A stretch of DNA of 15,160 bases from an uncultured Eubacteriales bacterium (GTDB lineage Bacteria; Bacillota; Clostridia; Oscillospirales; Acutalibacteraceae): NCBI GenBank assembly GCA_900321595.1, contig ONWP01000060.1, forward strand, positions 1 through 15,160, given 5' to 3'. The position numbers and the translations under genes were made by a program. Each line of letters starts with the position of its first letter. Position 1 is the stretch's first letter. The notes below the pieces were generated by a model, which saw only the letters and a list, made by a program, of their open reading frames with translations, was not told the origin of the DNA and did not search any database. Shown one piece after another: positions 6,131 to 12,386 of this stretch.

Positions 6131-6976
6131 ATGCAAACACTCGGGTACTACAACGGTAAATTCGGTGAGCTCAGCGAGATGTCCGTTCCCATGTGCGACC
6201 GCGCGTGCTACTTCGGCGACGGCGTGTACGACGCGACCTACTCCCGCAATCACATCATCTGGGATCTTGACAAGCATATCGACCGCTTCTACAACTCCGC
6301 GGCGCTGCTGCGCATCGAGATCAGCCAGAGCAAGCAGGAGATGAAGGACATCCTCAACGACATGGTCTCCAAAATGGACGGCGACGGCAACTGCTTCGTC
6401 TACTGGCAGGCCACCCGCGGCACCGGGCCGAGAAATCACAAATTCTCCGGCATGAAGGCCAACATCTGGATCATGCTCACTCCGTCTGAGATCCAGCCGC
6501 TGGACAAGACGCTCAAGCTCATCACCGTGGAAGACACCCGTTTCCTGCACTGCAACATCAAGACGCTGAACCTGATTCCCAGCGTGATGGCCGCGCAGAA
6601 GGCTGATGAGGCCGGCTGCGACGAGGTCATTTTCCACCGTCACGGCCGTGTGACCGAGTGCGCGCACTCCAACATCAGCATCATCAAGGACGGCATCTTT
6701 GTGACGGCGCCCACCGATCACATGATCCTGCCCGGCATCGCCAGAGCGAACATCATCGCCAAGTGCAAGGAGCTCGGCTACGGCGTGGACGAGACCGAAT
6801 ACACCGTGGACGACCTGATGAACGCGGACGAGGTCATCCTCTCGAGCAGCGGCTCCCTGGCCATGCGCGTGACCGAGGTGGACGGCAAGCCCGTCGGCGG
6901 CAAGGCCGGCGCCATGCTCAAGGAACTGCAGGACGCGCTGCTTGCGGACTTCCTCGCCTATACAGACAAAAAATGA
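6131..6976 (+). CDS. dat: D-amino-acid transaminase (class IV, PLP-dependent)
   Basis: The 281-residue protein is the same length as Bacillus D-alanine aminotransferase and follows it block by block: FGDGVYDATY (28-37), HIDRFYNSA (49-57), RGTGPRNH (96-103), the PLP-lysine block CNIKTLNL (141-148, Lys144), VTECAHSN (174-181, Glu176) and MILPGIAR (198-205). These match the PLP lysine, cofactor glutamate and the Arg/His carboxylate site of the Bacillus enzyme. The expected reaction is D-Ala + 2-oxoglutarate to pyruvate + D-Glu, reversible and broad for D-amino acids. A branched-chain or aminodeoxychorismate activity is less likely given the CNIKTLNL and RGTGPRNH blocks and the alr gene in the same operon. 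The ATG at 6131 has AGGAAAGGA upstream; an in-frame TTG at 6101 lies in the terminator T-run. Its stop overlaps the pxpB ATG. Confidence 0.82.
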   Translation: MQTLGYYNGKFGELSEMSVPMCDRACYFGDGVYDATYSRNHIIWDLDKHIDRFYNSAALLRIEISQSKQEMKDILNDMVSKMDGDGNCFVYWQATRGTGPRNHKFSGMKANIWIMLTPSEIQPLDKTLKLITVEDTRFLHCNIKTLNLIPSVMAAQKADEAGCDEVIFHRHGRVTECAHSNISIIKDGIFVTAPTDHMILPGIARANIIAKCKELGYGVDETEYTVDDLMNADEVILSSSGSLAMRVTEVDGKPVGGKAGAMLKELQDALLADFLAYTDKK

Positions 6977-7707
6977 TCTCTGACGGCAGCGGCGGCGTGC
7001 GTTTTCTCCCCTGCGGAGACAGCGCGCTGACCGTCGAATTCGGCAGCGAGATCAGCCCGGAAATCAATAAACGCATCAAAAGCTTCACCGATTCGGTGGA
7101 GCTTCATGCCGTTTCCGGCGTATTGGACGTGATCCCCACCTATCGTTCCGCCACGATCGTTTACGATCCGGCGCGGATCAGCGGCAGCCGCCTGACCAAA
7201 AAGCTGCGCAAATATCTGACCTTCGACGACGCCGGAAAAGCGGCGGAAAAGATCGTTCACCTGCTGCCGGTCTGCTATGAGGGCGATTTCGCGCCGGACA
7301 TCGACAACGTGATCCGGCACACCGGGCTGAGCCGGGACGAGGTCGTCAGCCTGCACGCGGGAACGGACTATCTGATCTATATGCTGGGCTTCCTGCCCGG
7401 CTTCCCGTATCTGGGCGGTCTCGACGCGCGGCTGCATACGCCCAGACTTGAACAGCCGCGCACCCGCATCGAACCGGGCAGCGTAGGCATCGGCGGCAAA
7501 CAGACCGGCGTTTATCCGCTGGCCTCCCCCGGCGGCTGGCAGCTGATCGGCCGTACGCCGGTCAAGCCGTACGATCCGGACCGGGAGAAGCCGATCCTTT
7601 ATCAGGCCGGCGAATACATCCGGTTCTTCCCCGTCACAGAAGCGCAGTACGAGGCCATCGCCTCCGATCCGCACTACGTCGTCGAAGTCAGGAGGGAGCC
7701 GTCGTGA
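6973..7707 (+). CDS. pxpB: 5-oxoprolinase subunit PxpB (formerly KipI family)
   Basis: The 244-residue protein carries the PxpB hallmarks: FLPCGDSALTVEFG (11-24), GTDYLIYMLGFLPGFPYLGG (130-149), TPRLEQPRTRIEPGSVGIGG (156-175) and QTGVYPLASPGGWQLIGRTP (177-196). PxpB works with PxpC and PxpA as an ATP-dependent 5-oxoprolinase that opens 5-oxoproline to glutamate in the cytoplasm. Homologues in Bacillus were first named KipI for inhibition of the sporulation kinase KinA; the complete pxpA/B/C set here favours the metabolic role. The ATG overlaps the dat stop (ATGA) and no ribosome binding site precedes it, so expression should depend on translational coupling to dat. The next gene begins inside its stop codon. 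Confidence 0.92.
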   Translation: MISDGSGGVRFLPCGDSALTVEFGSEISPEINKRIKSFTDSVELHAVSGVLDVIPTYRSATIVYDPARISGSRLTKKLRKYLTFDDAGKAAEKIVHLLPVCYEGDFAPDIDNVIRHTGLSRDEVVSLHAGTDYLIYMLGFLPGFPYLGGLDARLHTPRLEQPRTRIEPGSVGIGGKQTGVYPLASPGGWQLIGRTPVKPYDPDREKPILYQAGEYIRFFPVTEAQYEAIASDPHYVVEVRREPS

Positions 7708-8645
7708 GCATACAGATCCTTTCCCCGGGGCCGATGACGACCGTACAGGATCTCGGCCGCTTCGGCGGCATGCGTCTGGGCTTCTCCCAGGGGGGCGCCA
7801 TGGACCGCGTGAGCCTGCTGACGGCAAATCGTCTGCTGCTCAACAACGACAGCGAGGGCTGTCTGGAGATGACCTTCTCCGGCGTCCGGGCGGTCTTTGA
7901 CGCGGACTGCGTCATCGCGCTCACCGGCGCGGATATGGACTGGAAGATCAACGGCGAGGACGTGTCCCGCTGCCGCGCGCTGGAGATCCACGCGGGCGAC
8001 GAGCTCTCCGGCTCCGCGGCGAAAAACGGCTTCCGCGCCTACCTGGGCGTGGCGGGCGGCTTCGATATCAAGCCGTTCATGGGCTCCTACAGCACTAACA
8101 TCAAATGCGGCGTCGGCGGTTTCGAGGGCCGCAGGCTCAAGGCGAACGACGTTCTGCCGCTGCGCATGGAGAGAAGCGCGCTTCTCTACCGGTACAATCG
8201 CCGGTGCGAGCCGGAGGAATACCCGGACGCGTTCACCCTGCGGGTCGTACCCGGGCCGCAGGACGACTATTTTACAGAAGACGGCATGCGCGCGTTTCTG
8301 TCCGGTGAATACACGGTCACAAAGGAAGCGGACCGCATGGGCGTCCGGCTGGACGGCCCGCAGATCGAGGCGAAGGACGGCGTGGACATCGTCTCCGACG
8401 GCATCGCCTTCGGCGCGGTGCAGATCCCGGCGAGCGGCAAGCCGATCATCATGGCCGCCGACAGACAGACCGTGGGCGGCTACGCGAAGATCGCGACGGT
8501 GGCTGGCGCGGATATGCCCCTGCTGGCGCAGGCGAAGCCCGGCGCGCGCGTGCGGTTCGCCGCCGTGACGCAGCAGGAGGCCGAGCGGGCGTACCGCCGC
8601 ATGATGCGCCGTCTGGACGAACTGGAATACAATTTCATGAGATGA
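7704..8645 (+). CDS. pxpC: 5-oxoprolinase subunit PxpC (formerly KipA family)
   Basis: The 313-residue protein is a full-length PxpC, also known as a biotin-dependent-carboxyltransferase-like domain. Conserved blocks are MTTVQDLGRFGG (11-22), GFSQGGAMDRVSLLTANRLL (26-45), FRAYLGVAGGFD (110-121), IVSDGIAFGAVQIP (229-242) and DRQTVGGYAKIATV (253-266). It is the partner of PxpB in the ATP-dependent 5-oxoprolinase and has no carboxylase partners here, so a urea or acyl-CoA carboxylation role is unlikely. It starts with GTG at 7704, overlapping the pxpB stop by four bases, with AGGAGG at 7690-7695. Its own stop lies in the ribosome binding site of the following DUF1445 gene. This tight packing suggests the three products are made together. 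Confidence 0.92.
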   Translation: MSIQILSPGPMTTVQDLGRFGGMRLGFSQGGAMDRVSLLTANRLLLNNDSEGCLEMTFSGVRAVFDADCVIALTGADMDWKINGEDVSRCRALEIHAGDELSGSAAKNGFRAYLGVAGGFDIKPFMGSYSTNIKCGVGGFEGRRLKANDVLPLRMERSALLYRYNRRCEPEEYPDAFTLRVVPGPQDDYFTEDGMRAFLSGEYTVTKEADRMGVRLDGPQIEAKDGVDIVSDGIAFGAVQIPASGKPIIMAADRQTVGGYAKIATVAGADMPLLAQAKPGARVRFAAVTQQEAERAYRRMMRRLDELEYNFMR

Positions 8646-8655
8646 GGAAAACGAT

Positions 8656-9441
8656 ATGGATTATTCGAAAATGAGTCCCGCCGAGGTGCGGGCGCTGATC
8701 CGCACCGGCGAGATCACGACGCATACCAGCGGCATGTGCGACGGCTACGCGCAGGCAAATCTCGTCGTGCTGCCCTATGAGGACGCGTACGACTTCCTGC
8801 TGTTTACCCAGCGCAACCCCAAAGCCTGTCCGATCCTCGAGGTCGGCGACGTGGGCGACAAACGCATCCGCACCATCGCGCAGAACGCCGACGTGACGAC
8901 GGATATCCCGAAGTACCGGCTGTACCGCGACGGCGTGCTCGCGGGCGAATACACAGACGTCTCCGACCTTTGGCAGGACGATTTCGTCTTCTTCCTGATC
9001 GGCTGCTCCTTCTCCTTCGAATCGGAGCTGATCGCCGCGGACGTCCCCGTGCGGCACATCGAGGAGGGCGTCAACGTCCCCATGTTCATCACGAACATCG
9101 ACTGCGAACCGGCCGGCCGCTTCAGCGGCAAAGCCGTCGTCAGCATGCGTCCCATTCCCGCCGGGCTCATCCCCAGAGCCGCGGCCGTCACGGCGCAGAT
9201 GCCCCGCGTGCACGGCGCGCCGATCCACGTCGGCGACCCCGAGGCGATCGGCATCCGCGACCTGTCGAAACCCGATTTCGGCGATCCGGTGACGTTCTAT
9301 CCCGGAGAACTGCCCGTGTTCTGGTACTGCGGCGTGACGCCCCAGTCCGTGGTGATGAATTCGAAGCCGCGGATCGCGATCACCCACGCGCCCGGGCATA
9401 TGTTCATCACGGATACGAAAAATATCTCCCTGAAATATTGA
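8656..9441 (+). CDS. DUF1445 (UPF0317/YcsI) protein, candidate D-glutamate cyclase
   Basis: The 261-residue protein is a full-length DUF1445 member with blocks GCSFSFE (116-122), VPMFITN (141-147), VVSMRPIP (161-168), HGAPIHVGDP (186-195), VFWYCGVTPQ (221-230) and ITHAPGHMFITD (242-253). Bacterial members are usually called putative hydro-lyases, and Bacillus ycsI lies beside pxpABC. The related domain in the vertebrate mitochondrial enzyme DGLUCY is a D-glutamate cyclase (D-Glu to 5-oxo-D-proline plus water). Placed between a D-amino-acid transaminase and 5-oxoprolinase subunits, the same reaction is a reasonable inference here but is not shown by sequence alone. GAGGA (8644-8648) precedes the ATG by 8 bases and overlaps the pxpC stop; the pxpA ribosome binding site in turn overlaps this gene's stop. 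Confidence 0.88.
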   Translation: MDYSKMSPAEVRALIRTGEITTHTSGMCDGYAQANLVVLPYEDAYDFLLFTQRNPKACPILEVGDVGDKRIRTIAQNADVTTDIPKYRLYRDGVLAGEYTDVSDLWQDDFVFFLIGCSFSFESELIAADVPVRHIEEGVNVPMFITNIDCEPAGRFSGKAVVSMRPIPAGLIPRAAAVTAQMPRVHGAPIHVGDPEAIGIRDLSKPDFGDPVTFYPGELPVFWYCGVTPQSVVMNSKPRIAITHAPGHMFITDTKNISLKY

Positions 9442-9451
9442 GGTGACCTCT

Positions 9452-10219
9452 ATGAAAGTGGATCTCAACTGCGACCTGGGCGAAAGCTTCGGCGCGTATA
9501 AAATCGGACTGGACGAGGCCGTCATCCCGTATATCTCCGGCGCGAACGTGGCCTGCGGCTTCCACGCGGGCGATCCCTGCGTCATGGCGAAGACCGTCGC
9601 CATGTGCCGGGAGCACGGTGTGCGCGTCGGCGCGCATCCGGGCTTCGCGGACCTCATGGGCTTCGGCAGACGGAACATGAACGTCTCTCCCGCCGACGCG
9701 AAGAATTATATCATCTATCAGATCGGCGCGCTGGACGCGTTCTGCCGCGCCTGCGGCGTCAAACTGCAGCACGTCAAGCCCCACGGGGCGCTCTACAATA
9801 TGGCGGCGAAGGATCAGGCGCTCGCCGACGCGATCGTGGAAGGCGTCGCGCGCGTGGACGACAGCCTCATTCTGCTGGGGCTGTCCGGCAGCTGTCTGCT
9901 TGAGGCGGCAAAGGCGAAAGGCCTGCCCTGCGCGGCGGAGGTCTTCGCGGACCGCGGATACACCGCCGCCGGTACGCTGGTGCCCAGAGGCACCCCCGGC
10001 GACCTGATCAAAGACGAGGACGAGATGATCGCGCGCGTCGTGCGCATGGTGCGCGACGGCGTCGCCACCGCGGTAGACGGGACGGACGTGCCGCTCACCG
10101 CGCACAGCGTCTGCGTCCACGGCGACGGCGAAAAGGCCGTGGCGTTTGTGCGCCGCATCCGCTCGCAGCTCGAGGCCGAGGGCGTCGAGATCGCGCCGCT
10201 CGCCGATGTGATCGCTTAA
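9452..10219 (+). CDS. pxpA: 5-oxoprolinase subunit PxpA (LamB/YcsF family)
   Basis: The 255-residue protein is a full-length LamB/YcsF member. Signatures are VDLNCDLGESFG (3-14), NVACGFHAGDP (32-42), GAHPGFADLMGFGRR (60-74), HVKPHGALYN (107-116) and the FADRGYTAAGTLVPRGTPG region, with a C-terminal VCVHGD block. The conserved His and Asp residues suit a metal-assisted hydrolase or deacetylase-like (TIM/7-stranded barrel) fold. It completes the PxpABC set with the two subunits encoded upstream. ATG at 9452 is chosen because GAGG at 9440-9443 lies 8 bases upstream; an in-frame GTG at 9443 falls inside that site. A 26-base gap separates it from alr. Confidence 0.93.
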   Translation: MKVDLNCDLGESFGAYKIGLDEAVIPYISGANVACGFHAGDPCVMAKTVAMCREHGVRVGAHPGFADLMGFGRRNMNVSPADAKNYIIYQIGALDAFCRACGVKLQHVKPHGALYNMAAKDQALADAIVEGVARVDDSLILLGLSGSCLLEAAKAKGLPCAAEVFADRGYTAAGTLVPRGTPGDLIKDEDEMIARVVRMVRDGVATAVDGTDVPLTAHSVCVHGDGEKAVAFVRRIRSQLEAEGVEIAPLADVIA

Positions 10220-10245
10220 ATTTCAAGAAGAAGGCGAATGAACCA

Positions 10246-11400
10246 ATGCAATATCTCAGAACGTTCGCGCAGATCGACCTGAACGCGATCGAGCACAACT
10301 TTGACGCGCTGTCCGCCTGCGCCGGGGACGGCCGCAAGCGCTGCGCGGTCATCAAGGCGAACGGCTACGGCCACGGCGCGCTGAAGCTTGCCGAAACGCT
10401 GACCGGCAAGGTGGATTTCTTCGCTGTCGCCACCGCCGACGAGGCGTTGGAGCTGCGCCGCGGCGGGATCAAAACGCCGATCCTGATCCTCTCCTACACC
10501 CATCGGGACGATCACGAGGCGCTGGTCGGCGCGGACGTCAGCCTGACCGTTTACCGACTGTCTGACGCGCGGGAGCTCGACGACACGGCAGCGCGCCTGG
10601 GAAAGCGGGCGAAGCTGCACATCGCGCTGGACACCGGCATGACGCGGATCGGCTTCCCGTACACAGAGACCGCGCTTGACGAGATCGCCGCGATCGCCCG
10701 GCTCCCCCACTGCGTCATCGAAGGCGTGTTTTCGCATTTCGCGTGCGCCGACTGCGCGGACAAGACCGTCGCGCAAGAGCAGAAGCGCGTATACGACGCG
10801 TTCCTCGCCGGACTTGACGCGCGAAACGTCGATCCGGGCATCCGCCACCTTTGCAACAGCGCCGCCATCAGTGAATTCGGCGGCAGCTACGACATGGTGC
10901 GTATGGGCATCAGCCTGTACGGGCTGTATCCCTCTGACGAGGTGGACAAGGCAAAGGTCGATCTGATCCCCGCCATGACGTTCAAAAGCCACATCATCCT
11001 CGTGAAGGACGTGCCCGCCGGGCGTGGGATCAGCTACGGCCACATCTATCACACACCGGAAACGCGCCGCATCGCCACGGTCTGCGCCGGCTACGCCGAC
11101 GGCTACCCCCGCGCGCTCTCGAATCGCGGCCGCGTGCTGATCCGCGGGAAAAGCGCGCCCATCGTGGGCAGAGTCTGCATGGATCAGTTCATGGTGGACG
11201 TGACCGACATCCCGGACGCCGCGATCGACGATGAGGTCGTCCTCTGGGGACCCTGCGGCGGCGACTGCATCCCGGCGGAGGAGATCGGCGCCATGAGCGA
11301 ATCCTTCAACTATGAGGTCGTCTGCGGCGTGGCGAAGCGCGATCCGCGCGTCTATGTGAAGGACGGCGCGGTCGTCGCCGTCGTCAACGACCTGCGATGA
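10246..11400 (+). CDS. alr: Alanine racemase (PLP-dependent, fold III)
   Basis: The 384-residue protein has the typical alanine racemase length and both catalytic bases: Lys37 in VIKANGYGHG (35-44), which holds PLP, and Tyr264 in GISYG (261-265). Other conserved features are DTGMTRIGF (129-137) with Arg134, VRMGISLYG (218-226), CAGYADGYPR (280-289) and GRVCMDQFMVDVT (308-320). It interconverts L- and D-alanine, supplying D-alanine for peptidoglycan and, here, the amino donor or product of the transaminase at 6131. The upstream ribosome binding site is modest (AAGAAGAAGG ending 11 bases before the ATG). Its last codon overlaps the ATG of the EamA gene. Whether the genome has a second housekeeping alr cannot be told from this window. 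Confidence 0.95.
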   Translation: MQYLRTFAQIDLNAIEHNFDALSACAGDGRKRCAVIKANGYGHGALKLAETLTGKVDFFAVATADEALELRRGGIKTPILILSYTHRDDHEALVGADVSLTVYRLSDARELDDTAARLGKRAKLHIALDTGMTRIGFPYTETALDEIAAIARLPHCVIEGVFSHFACADCADKTVAQEQKRVYDAFLAGLDARNVDPGIRHLCNSAAISEFGGSYDMVRMGISLYGLYPSDEVDKAKVDLIPAMTFKSHIILVKDVPAGRGISYGHIYHTPETRRIATVCAGYADGYPRALSNRGRVLIRGKSAPIVGRVCMDQFMVDVTDIPDAAIDDEVVLWGPCGGDCIPAEEIGAMSESFNYEVVCGVAKRDPRVYVKDGAVVAVVNDLR

Positions 11401-12338
11401 AGCGCGTTCCGGACAAGGTGTCCGGCCCGATCCTGCTCGCGCTCGCGGCAGTCATATGGGGACTGACGTTTATCGCGCAGAGCGAGGGCGATTCTGTCGG
11501 CGGCTTCACCTTTCAGGCCATCCGCAGCATTCTGGGATTCTTCACCATCGCCGTATACCTGCTGTTCCGGGACCGGAAGATCCCGAAGCGGCACAGGAAG
11601 CTGCCGGTCTGGCTCCGGGAAAACAAGGCGCTTCTGACCGCCGGCTGCGTTTGCGGCGTCGCGCTGGGCGCGGCGATGAACCTGCAGCAGTTCGGCATCC
11701 TCATGCAGGGACAGGAGACCTCCACCGGACGCGCCGGCTTCATCACCGCGATCTATATCGTGCTGGTGCCGATCATCGGCATCTTTCGCCGGAAGCTGCC
11801 GCCTGTCAACGCCTGGCTGGGCGTCTGTATCGCGGCGGTCGGTCTCTATCTGATCAGCGTGCCGCCGGGAACTGCGTTCGGCATGAGCCGCGCGGATTTC
11901 CTGCTGCTGCTCGGCGCGCTCGGCTTTGCCCTGCAGATCACGTTCATCGACGTTTACGTACAGAAGCATGACGCCGTGAAGCTCTCGGCGATCCAGTTCC
12001 TCGTCGCGGCGATCTTCTCAGCCGTCCTGATGGCGATCTTCGAAAAGCCGACGCTGACCGGGATCCGGGAGGCGGCGCTCCCGATCGTGTTCGCGGGCGT
12101 TTTTTCCGGCGGGATCGCGTTTACCCTGCAGAGCGTCGGACAGCAGAAGTGCAACCCCACGCTGGCCGCGCTCATCATGAGTATGGAAAGCGTCTTCACG
12201 ACGATCTTCGACTTCCTGATCCGGCACAACCGTCTGGAGCTTCGCGAGCTGATCGGCTGCGCGGTCGTCTTTACGGCGGTGATCCTGGCGCAGCTCCCAT
12301 TCCCCGCAAAACGAAAAAAAGACGAAAAAAACGCATAG
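11397..12338 (+). CDS. EamA/DMT-superfamily transporter
   Basis: The 313-residue protein has about ten hydrophobic segments in two halves, as in the drug/metabolite transporter superfamily. Family-like blocks are LLALAAVIWGLTFIAQ (13-28) at the start, an AIYIVLVPIIGIF helix near the middle and ALIMSMESVFTTIFDF in the second half. The C-terminus is short, basic and cytoplasmic (KRKKDEK). Many characterised members move amino acids or other metabolites outward, so a substrate linked to the operon (an amino acid or 5-oxoproline) is plausible but unproven. The ATG overlaps the alr stop by four bases and has no ribosome binding site of its own, so its synthesis is tied to alr. A strong terminator follows five bases after its stop. 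Confidence 0.88.
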   Translation: MKRVPDKVSGPILLALAAVIWGLTFIAQSEGDSVGGFTFQAIRSILGFFTIAVYLLFRDRKIPKRHRKLPVWLRENKALLTAGCVCGVALGAAMNLQQFGILMQGQETSTGRAGFITAIYIVLVPIIGIFRRKLPPVNAWLGVCIAAVGLYLISVPPGTAFGMSRADFLLLLGALGFALQITFIDVYVQKHDAVKLSAIQFLVAAIFSAVLMAIFEKPTLTGIREAALPIVFAGVFSGGIAFTLQSVGQQKCNPTLAALIMSMESVFTTIFDFLIRHNRLELRELIGCAVVFTAVILAQLPFPAKRKKDEKNA

Positions 12339-12342
12339 AAAG

Positions 12343-12375
12343 AAGCCGGGGCCCCGCAAAAGCCCCGGCTTTTTT
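12343..12375 (+). terminator. Rho-independent terminator of the D-amino-acid/5-oxoproline operon
   Basis: AAGCCGGGGC (12343-12352) and GCCCCGGCTT (12362-12371) form a perfect 10-bp stem with a 9-base loop; the T-run is at 12370-12375. On the other strand the stem is followed by TTCTTTCT-like sequence, so it probably also ends the convergent beta-propeller transcript, whose stop is at 12387. Confidence 0.92.
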
Positions 12376-12386
12376 GAATGGAAGGC

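Noticed and set aside
6973..8645. Annotation of the pair as KipI/KipA kinase inhibitor and antagonist
   Set aside because: The complete pxpA/B/C set in one operon points to 5-oxoprolinase; no sporulation kinase context is visible.
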